The notes beneath the pieces were generated by a model. That model did no database searches and was not told the origin of the DNA. It saw only the letters and a list, made by a program, of their open reading frames with translations. Shown piece by piece: positions 10,058 through 17,995 of a DNA stretch of 64,000 bases (position 1 is the first letter of the stretch; each line of letters begins with the position of its first letter). Source of the DNA: Bin55 sp009840545 (lineage in GTDB: Bacteria; Pseudomonadota; Gammaproteobacteria; Pseudomonadales; Azotimanducaceae); contig OZ242357.1 in NCBI GenBank assembly GCA_965208815.1, positions 744,001 through 808,000 of the forward strand, written 5' to 3'. Position numbers and translations under genes: made by a program.

Positions 10058-10193
10058 AGATCTCGGGAAGCTACATGAATCGAACTGACAGTCTTTGGAA
10101 TTCTTGGTTTGATTGAGGTGTAGTGGCTTAAATTCATTGTGGCCGAAATCAGTCTTGAAGTCGCTACACGTGCTTCTAGCAGCCTTCACACGC

Positions 10194-10212
10194 TCGAGAC
10201 CTAAAGTCTCGA
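10194..10212 (+). terminator. Possible weak terminator after hrpA
   Basis: A 7-bp perfect stem (TCGAGAC / GTCTCGA) with a 5-nt loop is followed by AACAATTTT. The T-run is short, so termination strength is uncertain; it could instead be an operator upstream of the hvf operon. Confidence 0.4.
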
Positions 10213-10221
10213 ACAATTTTG

Positions 10222-10246
10222 GGAACCTTCTGCTACTATTGTTGTC
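10222..10246 (+). promoter_or_regulatory. Candidate ECF-sigma-type promoter of the hvf operon
   Basis: GGAAC at 10222-10226 and GTC at 10244-10246 are separated by 17 bp, which resembles the GGAAC-N16/17-GTC pattern of ECF sigma factor promoters. The same kind of operon is controlled by ECF sigma factors in other bacteria. No sigma factor gene is in the window. The leader between here and the hvfA start also contains two TTGTCCCA copies (about 10242 and 10307) and a CCCAT...ATGGG stem, so it may be structured. Confidence 0.35.
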
Positions 10247-10342
10247 CCATTTTTTTGGTGCTACAGACCAATGGGATAGCGGGAAACCAGCTTTTCCGGT
10301 TTGTAGTTGTCCCACATTTGGTACATAAAGGAGGAACCCCAA

Positions 10343-10663
10343 ATGGACACACTTAACAAGAAGTCTGCCTTGATAGGCATTGGCTCGTTTCTGGCTGCAT
10401 CGCTCGGCGTTTCAGTCTCAGCATCTATCGACGAAGATCCCAACAACGTTTTCCTAGCCGACGCTATCGGTGACCCCAGCAACATACTGTCCGCTTCTGA
10501 AGAAGAAGGCGAGTGTGGCGAAGGAAAATGCGGCGAAGACGACGAAGAAGGCGAGTGCGGCGAAGGCAAATGCGGCGAGGAAGGTGAAGGCGAGTGCGGT
10601 GAAGGCAAATGCGGCGAAGAGGGCGAAGAAGGCGAAGACGAAGAAGAGACTGAAGAAGAATAG
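10343..10663 (+). CDS. hvfA: HvfA-type RiPP precursor with Cys repeats (copper-linked)
   Basis: 106 aa from ATG 10343, chosen because AAAGGAGG sits just upstream; an earlier in-frame ATG (10307) would add 12 residues before the signal peptide. Residues 1-28 are a Sec signal peptide (NKKSALIGIGSFLAASLG then VSVSA). The mature part is very acidic and holds three copies of GECGEGKCGE, six cysteines in all, ending in a Glu tail. EGKCG is the known core motif of HvfA/bufferin peptides, whose cysteines are modified (oxazolone-thioamide or thiooxazole chemistry) by the DUF692-DUF2063 pair and which bind copper in the periplasm. Both partner genes follow. The exact modification here is inferred, not seen. 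Confidence 0.87.
   Translation: MDTLNKKSALIGIGSFLAASLGVSVSASIDEDPNNVFLADAIGDPSNILSASEEEGECGEGKCGEDDEEGECGEGKCGEEGEGECGEGKCGEEGEEGEDEEETEEE
10505..10624 (+). repeat. Three tandem copies encoding the EGECGEGKCGE unit
   Basis: Units begin near 10505, 10547 and 10586 (periods 42 and 39 bp). They differ mainly by synonymous changes and by the acidic spacer between units, so the repeat number could change by slippage or recombination. This is the presumed modified core of HvfA. Confidence 0.85.
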
Positions 10664-10684
10664 TCCCTAGTCACAAATGCTCTC

Positions 10685-10721
10685 GGTCACGCCGTGTTTC
10701 TCACCGAACAACGGCGTGACC
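10685..10721 (+). promoter_or_regulatory. Perfect 11-bp hairpin between hvfA and hvfB
   Basis: GGTCACGCCGT and ACGGCGTGACC flank a 15-nt loop. No T-run follows, so it is not a classic intrinsic terminator. Its place just after the precursor stop codon fits a stem that protects the abundant precursor mRNA or partly attenuates read-through into the two enzyme genes. Confidence 0.7.
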
Positions 10722-10734
10722 ACCCGCTTCACAA

Positions 10735-11592
10735 GTGAGTTCCTTTCCAGTCAGTGGCACGGGACTCGGTCTCCGTCGAGGAATGTTCGCACAACTGCGC
10801 GAGCATGAATCCCGTGTATCACAAACAATAGATTTCCTTGAGGTTGCTCCAGAGAATTGGATCAATGTCGGGGGGCGCTACGGCAGGCGATTCCGCCACT
10901 ATGCCGAAAACTATTCATTGGTTTGCCACGGACTGTCGCTGTCTATCGGAAGTCCTGACCCGCTCGACCTCGAACTCGTCCGCCAAATACGCAAATTTCT
11001 TGACCAGTTTGAAGTCACGTGCTACTCAGATCATCTAAGCGCATGTAGCGCGGACGGGCATCTATACAACTTGATGCCTATTCCCTTCACGGAAGATGCT
11101 GTCGGACACGTTGCCAATAGAATTCGTCAGGTTCAAGACATTCTGGAACGTCGAATCGCAATCGAACACGTTTCCTACTACGCCGCACCGGGCCAAGAAC
11201 TTAGTGAAAGTCAGTTTGTCAATGCCGTTTTGGACGAGTCTGATTGCGATTTACTTCTGGATGTCAACAATGTGTACGTCAATAGCATCAATTTCTCTTA
11301 CGATCCCAAGGAATTCATAGACTCTCTGCCCTTGGAACGAGTTGCGTATGTCCACATTGCGGGGCACTACGAAGAAGCCGAAGATCTTCGTATAGATACG
11401 CACGCTGCAACCGTTATTGAACCAGTTTGGGACTTGCTCGATTACACATACTCCAAGTACGGTGTCATGCCCACACTTTTGGAACGAGACTTTAACTTTC
11501 CTCCGCTTCCCAAGTTGCTTGCTGAAGTTGATCGCATTGCGGAAATGCAACGCCTACATGAAAACAATCGCAAGCCAGTAGGCGTGGAATAA
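10735..11592 (+). CDS. hvfB: HvfB-type DUF692 multinuclear-iron RiPP enzyme
   Basis: 285 aa, GTG start. DUF692 is a TIM-barrel family (MbnB, HvfB) holding two or three irons that oxidises cysteine in precursor peptides. Typical motifs are present in order: EVAPENW (about residue 36), VCHGLSLSIGS, SDHLSAC, IEHVSYY, LLLDVNNVYVNS, VAYVHIAGH, DTHAATV and LLERDFN. The conserved His, Asp, Glu and Asn ligands all seem present. It lies 71 bp after hvfA, with the hairpin in between, and 1 bp before hvfC. This makes a complete precursor-enzyme-partner set. Confidence 0.92.
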   Translation: MSSFPVSGTGLGLRRGMFAQLREHESRVSQTIDFLEVAPENWINVGGRYGRRFRHYAENYSLVCHGLSLSIGSPDPLDLELVRQIRKFLDQFEVTCYSDHLSACSADGHLYNLMPIPFTEDAVGHVANRIRQVQDILERRIAIEHVSYYAAPGQELSESQFVNAVLDESDCDLLLDVNNVYVNSINFSYDPKEFIDSLPLERVAYVHIAGHYEEAEDLRIDTHAATVIEPVWDLLDYTYSKYGVMPTLLERDFNFPPLPKLLAEVDRIAEMQRLHENNRKPVGVE

Positions 11593-11593
11593 G

Positions 11594-12352
11594 GTGTCGA
11601 GTACGCCAAACCAACTTCCGTTTCAAGCGGTTCAGCGGGAATTTGCAGCGCACATACGGGACCCTGACTCTTCTCGAGGACCTTTGGATGTTGAACTACG
11701 CCGTATGGCGGTTTACAAGAGACTGTTCTACGACAACATTGAATCGTTTTGTGCGAAGTCGTTCAAGTCATTCAAAGCAGTGGTCGATGATGAGTATTGG
11801 CATTCACTTATACGCAATTTCATCAAGAACCACCGATGTGAGACGCCGTACTTTCGCGAAATCCCCAACGAGTTCCTCCAGTTTCTTATGGGTTGCGAAG
11901 AGTTCGATGAACGCTATCCGTTCATTGTCGAACTCTGTCACTTCGATCTTGTAAGAATCGAGCTGTACTTCTCTCCAGAATCGATCGGGCGAAGAGGTAC
12001 CCTAACCAGCTTGGAAACCCGTATTCAACGGTCTCCTCTGGTTCGGTTACTTAGCTATCAGTGGCCTGTTCACAATATCGATGAGAATTACACGATCCCC
12101 GAATCGGCCCCTGATGCGACATGGCTAATTGCTCATCGAGATCATCAAAACAAGGTTGAGTTTCTTGTGTCGAACCCACGAACTTTTCGAATGTTGGAGA
12201 TGCTGGAGAATTCCCGATCAGGATGGGATCTCATACATGAACTGGCTGAGGAGCTTGACTCAAGCGCTGATTCCCTTAGCGAACAAGCGTTCCAGACGCT
12301 AGAGACCTTTGTTCGATCCGGGGTGGTTGTTCTGTCCTGTCCGGACAACTAA
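11594..12352 (+). CDS. hvfC: HvfC-type DUF2063 partner protein
   Basis: 252 aa, GTG start one base after hvfB. The N-terminal DUF2063 domain (QREFAAHIRDP, then MAVYKRLFYDNIESF) is the RiPP recognition-like element that forms a complex with DUF692 enzymes and presents the precursor. The C-terminal half has the usual helical domain of the family. The tight spacing suggests translational coupling and a one-to-one complex with HvfB. There is no DoxX-type hvfD gene after it; the next gene runs in the opposite direction. Confidence 0.9.
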   Translation: MSSTPNQLPFQAVQREFAAHIRDPDSSRGPLDVELRRMAVYKRLFYDNIESFCAKSFKSFKAVVDDEYWHSLIRNFIKNHRCETPYFREIPNEFLQFLMGCEEFDERYPFIVELCHFDLVRIELYFSPESIGRRGTLTSLETRIQRSPLVRLLSYQWPVHNIDENYTIPESAPDATWLIAHRDHQNKVEFLVSNPRTFRMLEMLENSRSGWDLIHELAEELDSSADSLSEQAFQTLETFVRSGVVVLSCPDN

Positions 12353-12381
12353 CATCAGTTAGTGACTGAGAGCACGAGGTA

Positions 12382-13461
12382 CTATAACAGTCCCAATCGA
12401 TAGTAGGAATTCCCCGTTTCAAGAAGGGTTTCGTCGATGTCGTAGGGATTCAATCCCAGTTCCTCGATCGCCAACAGGCAATACGATCTTGGAGAGTCAT
12501 AGGTCTTCTCTGCAGGCTTTCCGTTGTTCATTTCTTCTCCGCCAACACTCTCAATATTGGGAAATAATTCGCTCAAGCGTTCTTGCAACTGCCAAGTGAA
12601 GAGCTCACCGCTACGGTCCTTTGCCGAGAGAATGTAGCGTGACCCGTTTCGGGCAACACTACTCTCCGCGCACAATCGATGGGCCCGAGCCACATCTCGG
12701 ACGTCGACATTGTTCCAGAGCATTCTCCCTCCGTAAGACTTCTTGTAGGGCTTCCCCATAAGCATGTATCTAATGCAGTTCTGCCAACTCCATCCTTGGT
12801 CATGGTTCTTGCACATCAGAGGTCCAATGACATGGAGTGGGAGAATCGCCATGGCATCCCATGTTCCATCTTTTTCCGCTCTCTCGTACAGCATCTTCTC
12901 CGATGCAGCCTTTGCCATTGCATACGCAATATCCCGATTCTTGGGGATCATCTCATCTGTCCATCGTCCACGATAGCCTTCGACATTGTCCCCACACCAA
13001 TCTCGTTCCGTGAATACATAGCCTTCGGGTCTTGGATGTCCCACCGCTGCAAACGAGCTCGTGAACACAAACCGCTTCATCGAATTTGACTTGAGCGCAG
13101 AGTCGAGAACATGGTTGTTTTCAGTGAAGCAACCATCGTAAACTTCCTGCGGCGTTTCTCGGTTGTAGCCAACGGCCGCACCCGCGTGAATTACGGCAGA
13201 GCATTCGTTGAACGCTTCGTCGTAGCTACCGGCTTCCCAAATGTCGCCCTCGCATAACTCCACAGATCCCCGCAAATTCGCTTGATTGAGCGTGCTTAAG
13301 TGGTCGACTTTGTCGGGTTTGTTGAGATCCCTCACGCATGCTCGCACCGTATATCCCATCTCAGCAAAGTCTTTGACTATCCACGACCCAATGTAACCGG
13401 ATGCTCCAGTGACGGCTACTGGACCATCGGTCGGTGAAACTGCTCTACTCTCTGACGTCAT
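12382..13461 (-). CDS. NAD(P)-dependent epimerase/dehydratase (extended SDR)
   Basis: 359 aa. A Rossmann motif (VAVTGASGYIGSW) begins near residue 15. The region CSAVIHAGAAVGYN and a later TSSFAAVGHPRP place it near the dihydroflavonol-reductase/cinnamyl-reductase branch of extended SDRs; the catalytic YxxxK is seen as YAMAKAASEK. The substrate cannot be told from sequence. It is convergent with the hvf operon (30 bp gap) and a single gene by its neighbours. Confidence 0.83.
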   Translation of the reverse strand: MTSESRAVSPTDGPVAVTGASGYIGSWIVKDFAEMGYTVRACVRDLNKPDKVDHLSTLNQANLRGSVELCEGDIWEAGSYDEAFNECSAVIHAGAAVGYNRETPQEVYDGCFTENNHVLDSALKSNSMKRFVFTSSFAAVGHPRPEGYVFTERDWCGDNVEGYRGRWTDEMIPKNRDIAYAMAKAASEKMLYERAEKDGTWDAMAILPLHVIGPLMCKNHDQGWSWQNCIRYMLMGKPYKKSYGGRMLWNNVDVRDVARAHRLCAESSVARNGSRYILSAKDRSGELFTWQLQERLSELFPNIESVGGEEMNNGKPAEKTYDSPRSYCLLAIEELGLNPYDIDETLLETGNSYYRLGLL

Positions 13462-13533
13462 ACCTCTCCCTCAAGTGATGGTGTGCTTGGTTGTACATCG
13501 AATACGGTAACACACCGCGAAATCTCGAGCTTA

Positions 13534-14007
13534 CTAGAGAGACTTCGCTTCGAGTTTTGCCTGGATGAACTCTGAGTGTCGAAGGTGCAACAATTCAGAG
13601 GTTTTTCGTATCACCCCTTCTTCGTAGTGAAAAGGAGAACCGTCAAATGAGTTCATTCGCCATAGGTGAACCAAGAGCTTCTTGCGCTCCTCTAGATCAA
13701 GTCGGTCATTAAGTTGGCGTGTAAACGGATACATACTGGTGTTGTTAGTTCGTTCTTCTTGTGCCCGACTCAGCACACCGTTTGCCGTTTTTTTGTCGAT
13801 GCCGTAGAGAGAGATCAGGGAGTTCCTGATTAGGTTCAATTCCTTTTCTTCAAGAGTATGGTCCGCCCACGCAACTTCGAGTAGGACGAGTGCCGCCGCT
13901 AAGGGCACAACCTCCTCTTCGTCGGTGATTTCCAGCTTTTCACTGGAATCTTTGGCTCCGGAGGAGAAAATATCACGCAAGCGTTCTAACAAGTGCCTAT
14001 TCCTCAA
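13534..14007 (-). CDS. TerB-family (tellurite-resistance-like) protein
   Basis: 157 aa. The TerB/DjlA-N-like helical fold is recognised from EVVPLAAALVLLEVAWADHTLEEKEL and the matching second half (HLWRMNSFDG, HYEEGVIRKTSELL). In this family the acidic pairs may bind metal. Many Gram-negative genomes carry this gene without a full ter operon, so tellurite resistance should not be inferred. It is divergent from lpxC, with about 114 bp between the starts. Confidence 0.8.
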   Translation of the reverse strand: MRNRHLLERLRDIFSSGAKDSSEKLEITDEEEVVPLAAALVLLEVAWADHTLEEKELNLIRNSLISLYGIDKKTANGVLSRAQEERTNNTSMYPFTRQLNDRLDLEERKKLLVHLWRMNSFDGSPFHYEEGVIRKTSELLHLRHSEFIQAKLEAKSL

Positions 14008-14063
14008 ATTCGGTCAAAATGGCTCGTTTCTTGGAAGATGTTCCATAAAGGATTCATTTTTTC

Positions 14064-14092
14064 TTCATTTTCTAATGGATTTCGGTTATAGT
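14064..14092 (+). promoter_or_regulatory. Candidate sigma-70 promoter of lpxC
   Basis: TTCATT (14064-14069) and TATAGT (14087-14092) are spaced by 17 bp. A GAGGAGG ribosome-binding site (14105-14111) follows, 10 bp before the lpxC ATG. The -35 is weak, the -10 good. Confidence 0.5.
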
Positions 14093-14121
14093 ACGCACGG
14101 GTTTGAGGAGGATCCAAGTCC

Positions 14122-15033
14122 ATGATGCTTCAGCGTACTATATTTCGCACCGTAAATGCCATTGGAATCGGCGTTCACACGGGCAAACGGACACGGATTT
14201 CAATACGACCCGCAGCGGCGAATTTCGGAATCCAATTTGTACGCGACGACTATCCTAATACATTTATTCGAGCATCTGGATGGCACGTGTCAGACACGAC
14301 TCTGTCAACCAGCATTGCATACAACGACGTAGAAATATCTACGATTGAGCATCTAATGTCCGCTCTGTGGGGCATGAACATCGATAACGCCATTGTGCAC
14401 GTTGGCGGTGAAGAGGTTCCGATACTGGATGGTAGCGCAGGCCAATTCGTCGAGCTGATAGACATGGTTGGCACCCGTGAATGCTCCGCCCCCCGTAGAT
14501 ACTTAAAGCTAAAGCGCGAGATCAAAGTCATTCAGGGCGATGCCATGGCAGCAGTTCGGCCCTATGACGGATTTAAGGTTGCTTACTCATACGTATACAA
14601 CCATCCCGTTTTTAATCGATGCCCCAAATACGTTGAGCTCGATTTCTCGGACACTTCATATGTAGAGGATGTAAGCAGAGCACGATCATTTGGCTTGGTC
14701 AGCGAGTTGAAGATGGCACAGTCTGTTAATCGCTGTCTCGGATCGAGCCTTGAGAATGCAGTTGGCATAGACGAATCCAAGATCCTGAATCCAGAAGGTC
14801 TTCGCTATCCCGATGAATTCGTCAAGCACAAGATTCTCGATGCAATCGGAGATCTCTATCTTTTAGGGATGCCGGTCTTGGGAGAGTTCGAGGGGTACAA
14901 ATCCGGCCACGCATTGAACAATCGACTTGTGCGTGCGGTTCTTAGAACCCCTGAAGCGTGGACAGTGGTCAATTCTGAAGGAGAGGAAGTCTCCGACTAC
15001 ACTCCAGTTGTGCGACCAGTTCAGGCCCAATAG
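14122..15033 (+). CDS. lpxC: UDP-3-O-acyl-N-acetylglucosamine deacetylase
   Basis: 303 aa, the normal size. LpxC is the zinc enzyme for the committed step of lipid A synthesis, which shows that the host has a Gram-negative outer membrane. Zinc ligands are H77 in STIEHLMSAL and H236 and D240 in KHKILDAIGD; a catalytic His near GHALNN is also present. Two ATGs in a row (14122, 14125) are possible starts; the ribosome-binding site spacing favours the first. lpxC usually follows ftsZ, but here it stands alone with its own promoter. Confidence 0.95.
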   Translation: MMLQRTIFRTVNAIGIGVHTGKRTRISIRPAAANFGIQFVRDDYPNTFIRASGWHVSDTTLSTSIAYNDVEISTIEHLMSALWGMNIDNAIVHVGGEEVPILDGSAGQFVELIDMVGTRECSAPRRYLKLKREIKVIQGDAMAAVRPYDGFKVAYSYVYNHPVFNRCPKYVELDFSDTSYVEDVSRARSFGLVSELKMAQSVNRCLGSSLENAVGIDESKILNPEGLRYPDEFVKHKILDAIGDLYLLGMPVLGEFEGYKSGHALNNRLVRAVLRTPEAWTVVNSEGEEVSDYTPVVRPVQAQ

Positions 15034-15193
15034 CGAAACACAGAACACCTAGTCGCACAGCAAAGAAACTTCTTGCTGTCGACTTCGCCCCCACACTAAA
15101 CACACAAACTTGGTTGCCTACTTCTCTGGAGGGCGTATTTGTAATGCGTACTAGTATGCTATGTGAGTTCCTGCCACATTCACACCGTCCTCG

Positions 15194-16687
15194 ATGTCTG
15201 TACGGACTCGTCTAGCACCTTCTCCCACAGGTGACCCGCATTTGGGTAGCGCGTATGCAGCGTTGTTCAATCGTGCGTTTGCTCACCAAAACGGTGGAGA
15301 GTTCATCCTCCGAATCGAAGATACCGATCAGACTAGGAATAGTGCGGAGTCTGAGTCAGCGATCTTCGATGCGTTGCGTTGGCTTGGACTAGACTGGGAC
15401 GAAGGTCCAGACATTGGCGGAGAATGCGGGCCGTACAGACAAAGTGAACGCCTAGCGATTTACAAGGAGCACATGGAGCAGTTGCTTGCATCCGGAGGCG
15501 CATTTCGCTGCTTTTGTACCAAAGAGCGGCTTGATGAGATGCGTCGCCAACAAATACAAGCCGGTAAAACCTCCAAGTACGACGGAAAGTGCTTGACCGT
15601 TGATCCGGCCGAAGCGGAGGAGCGTGCCGCCCGTGGCGAACCTCACGTCATTCGTTTGCGAGTGCCAGAAGAAGGCGAGTGTCGCTTCGTAGATGGAGTG
15701 CGCGGTGATGTCACAATTCCGTGGAGTCAGGTCGATATGCAAGTCCTGATTAAGTCGGACAGATTCCCGACCTATCACTTTGCTTCAACCGTAGACGACC
15801 ACCTCATGGGTATCACGCATATATTCCGTGGTGAAGAATGGATCAACTCATTCCCCAAACATCAGTTGATCTATCAGAACTTCGGTTGGGACATGCCCAA
15901 GCACTACCACTTGCCGTTGTTGCGCAATCCGGACCAATCGAAGATGTCGAAACGCAAGAATGCCACCTCAATAAATTACTACCGAAGATGCGGTTTCCTT
16001 CGAGAGTCTCTATTGAACTACTTGGCAACAATGGGTTGGTCGATGCCCGAGGAACGCGAGAAATTTTCGATGGATGAGTTTTATGCCGACTTCACTCCTA
16101 AAAGGCTTTCGCCTCGTGGACCGGTGTTCGACATCGAGAAGTTGAGCTGGCTAAACGGTTTGTACATACGAGAATTGTCGTCGGAAGAACTCAAGGCTCG
16201 TGTATTTGATTGGGCATTCGGTGGAGAACGCCTAGACAGACTCGTGTCGCTAGTGCGAGAACGATCTGAGAGGCTTGACGATCTCTTTCGACAGGCAGAT
16301 TACATACTCGGCGATCGAATTGAATTGAGCGAGCAGGACTTTGAACACAGGAATCTGGAACTCCATGATGTTCGGAAGATCTTGGATTTTGCCAACAGGG
16401 CTTTCGAGGACCTGGACGAGTGGAATCGTGACCGTCTGTACGAGTCGCTCAATCATTTGGCAGAGTCAATGAGCGTGAAATTCAGAGACTTTCTGAGTCC
16501 AATCTTTGTGGCAATATCAGGACGTTCCGTAACACTTCCGCTGTTCGATTCGTTGGAGTTGCTGGAACGTGACGTAGTGAAGATGCGCCTTCTTTCTGCG
16601 ATCGACGCGTTAGGTGGAATATCGAAAAAGGAAACTAAGAGACTGGATAGAGAGTGGCGTGAATTGATCAGCAAACGAAGTCCGTAG
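15194..16687 (+). CDS. gltX: Glutamate--tRNA ligase
   Basis: 497 aa. Class I synthetase with the HIGH-like motif DPHLGSA (residues 14-20) after RLAPSPTG, and KMSKR near residue 250. The catalytic core and C-terminal anticodon-binding region are both present and full length. It charges tRNA-Glu (and possibly tRNA-Gln, if the organism uses the indirect route). A tRNA gene lies 199 bp downstream. Confidence 0.95.
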   Translation: MSVRTRLAPSPTGDPHLGSAYAALFNRAFAHQNGGEFILRIEDTDQTRNSAESESAIFDALRWLGLDWDEGPDIGGECGPYRQSERLAIYKEHMEQLLASGGAFRCFCTKERLDEMRRQQIQAGKTSKYDGKCLTVDPAEAEERAARGEPHVIRLRVPEEGECRFVDGVRGDVTIPWSQVDMQVLIKSDRFPTYHFASTVDDHLMGITHIFRGEEWINSFPKHQLIYQNFGWDMPKHYHLPLLRNPDQSKMSKRKNATSINYYRRCGFLRESLLNYLATMGWSMPEEREKFSMDEFYADFTPKRLSPRGPVFDIEKLSWLNGLYIRELSSEELKARVFDWAFGGERLDRLVSLVRERSERLDDLFRQADYILGDRIELSEQDFEHRNLELHDVRKILDFANRAFEDLDEWNRDRLYESLNHLAESMSVKFRDFLSPIFVAISGRSVTLPLFDSLELLERDVVKMRLLSAIDALGGISKKETKRLDREWRELISKRSP

Positions 16688-16886
16688 TTGATCTACACGT
16701 CTTTGCGATCCATCCACGCAGTGAGGCGCCCTTGAATTGTGTCGAAACTGAGAGTTTATTGTTCAACGATAAAGCAAGTTTTTTCATGTTCTACAAAGAA
16801 GCGAAACCATGACGAGAACTGAAAGTATTCCGGCACAGAACGTGGAGTCTTTGGACAATCGCATAAGTAAAATCATCGTGGCAACA

Positions 16887-16962
16887 GGGGCCATAGCTCA
16901 GCTGGGAGAGCGCGACAATGGCATTGTCGAGGTCGGGGGTTCGATCCCCCCTGGCTCCACCA
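16887..16962 (+). tRNA. tRNA-Ala (anticodon GGC), CCA encoded
   Basis: 76 nt. Acceptor stem GGGGCCA pairs with TGGCTCC (one G-U), D-arm GCTC...GAGC, anticodon stem CGACA/TGTCG with loop ATGGCAT giving GGC, T-arm GGGGG-TTCGATC-CCCCC, and the 3' end ACCA is encoded. It lies just upstream of the restriction-modification pair. Confidence 0.97.
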
Positions 16963-17116
16963 GCCTTTCGAGTGCAGCGTGGTCGCTCGCATGAATGCTG
17001 GTTGTGCGAACCAACTTCTGGAATTGGAACTTCTTGGGCAATGCACTCAGTGGTAGTGATTTCACAATGATGAGACGGATTGTTGTCTAACTAGCAATTG
17101 CGGAGGATTTATTGCA

Positions 17117-17995
17117 TTGGAACAGGGCAGGCCAGATCACATGACCACACATCACAAACTAATTCTTGGCAATTGCATGAGTATGGAAGAGCTATCGGAT
17201 GAGAGTGTTCATTTGATGGTCACTTCTCCGCCTTACTTCAATGCTCCTTTCGATTACGAAGGGATGTATTCGAGCTATAGCGACTATCTTGGCGTTATTG
17301 ACGCGTTTGCTCAGGAGACCTACCGTGTTTTGCAGCCCGGTCGGGTTGCAGTATTGAACATTGACGACATGCTTGTGAAGGGCGAAAAGTATCCGATAGT
17401 GGCTGATGCTATCAAGATTTTCCAGAAATCAGGTTTTAGGTATAGAGATAGAATTGTGTGGAAGAAACCGGACGGTTACCTGAGAATTAGCCGGAGGAGT
17501 GGGGTCCTCTTGCAAAATCCCTTTCCAATGTACTTTTATCCCGATAACCTCCTGGAAAGCATCATCATCTTTCAGAAGGGAAAGTTTGATTACAAGTCAA
17601 TCCCATCAACCGTGCGAGAAGAATCTCGGATATGCAAAAAAGAATTTCAAGAGAATGGTTGGTATATGACACTTTGGAGTATGACCAATGTGTTACCAGG
17701 ATCACAGATGGAGAAGAGTATCGCTGCTTTTCCTGAAGAATTGCCTTACCGAGCAATCAAACTCTTTGCCTATAAGGGCGAAACAGTCCTCGACCCTTTC
17801 GCAGGCAGTGGAACTACGATGAAAGTGGCACGTCAGTTGGGGAGGAACAGTGTGGGGATTGAAGTTTTGAGCTCACTTCTACCAACCATTAGAGAGAAAA
17901 CTGGCTTCCAATGTGGACAGCTTGAAGGGCTACAAGGCGGCGATACCTTTGAGCTTATATCGCGAAGAGGGGGTGACTTTGGATATATCAGCTAA
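17117..17995 (+). CDS. Site-specific DNA methyltransferase (TSPPY type, beta class)
   Basis: 292 aa. The catalytic motif TSPPY (about residue 36) precedes the SAM-binding FAGSGTT (about residue 227), the order of beta-class N4-cytosine or N6-adenine methyltransferases. An SPPY motif is often N4-cytosine, but the base cannot be decided here. The TTG start has GGAGGA 10 bp upstream; ATG 17141 (MTTHHKLIL) is an alternative. The endonuclease gene overlaps its 3' end by 23 bp. No specificity subunit is seen, so a type II system is likely. Confidence 0.88.
   Translation: MEQGRPDHMTTHHKLILGNCMSMEELSDESVHLMVTSPPYFNAPFDYEGMYSSYSDYLGVIDAFAQETYRVLQPGRVAVLNIDDMLVKGEKYPIVADAIKIFQKSGFRYRDRIVWKKPDGYLRISRRSGVLLQNPFPMYFYPDNLLESIIIFQKGKFDYKSIPSTVREESRICKKEFQENGWYMTLWSMTNVLPGSQMEKSIAAFPEELPYRAIKLFAYKGETVLDPFAGSGTTMKVARQLGRNSVGIEVLSSLLPTIREKTGFQCGQLEGLQGGDTFELISRRGGDFGYIS

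Noticed and set aside
10261..10674. 137-codon Ser/Pro-rich frame on the minus strand over hvfA
   Set aside because: Low-complexity mirror of the acidic Cys repeats; hvfA has a signal peptide, ribosome-binding site and partner genes.
13534..14007. Tellurite-resistance operon
   Set aside because: Only a lone TerB-like protein is present; no terC, terD or terZ genes nearby.
16809..16994. 61-codon frame across tRNA-Ala
   Set aside because: It is the common false reading of a tRNA gene (GAIAQLGER...GGSIPPGST); the tRNA fold is perfect.
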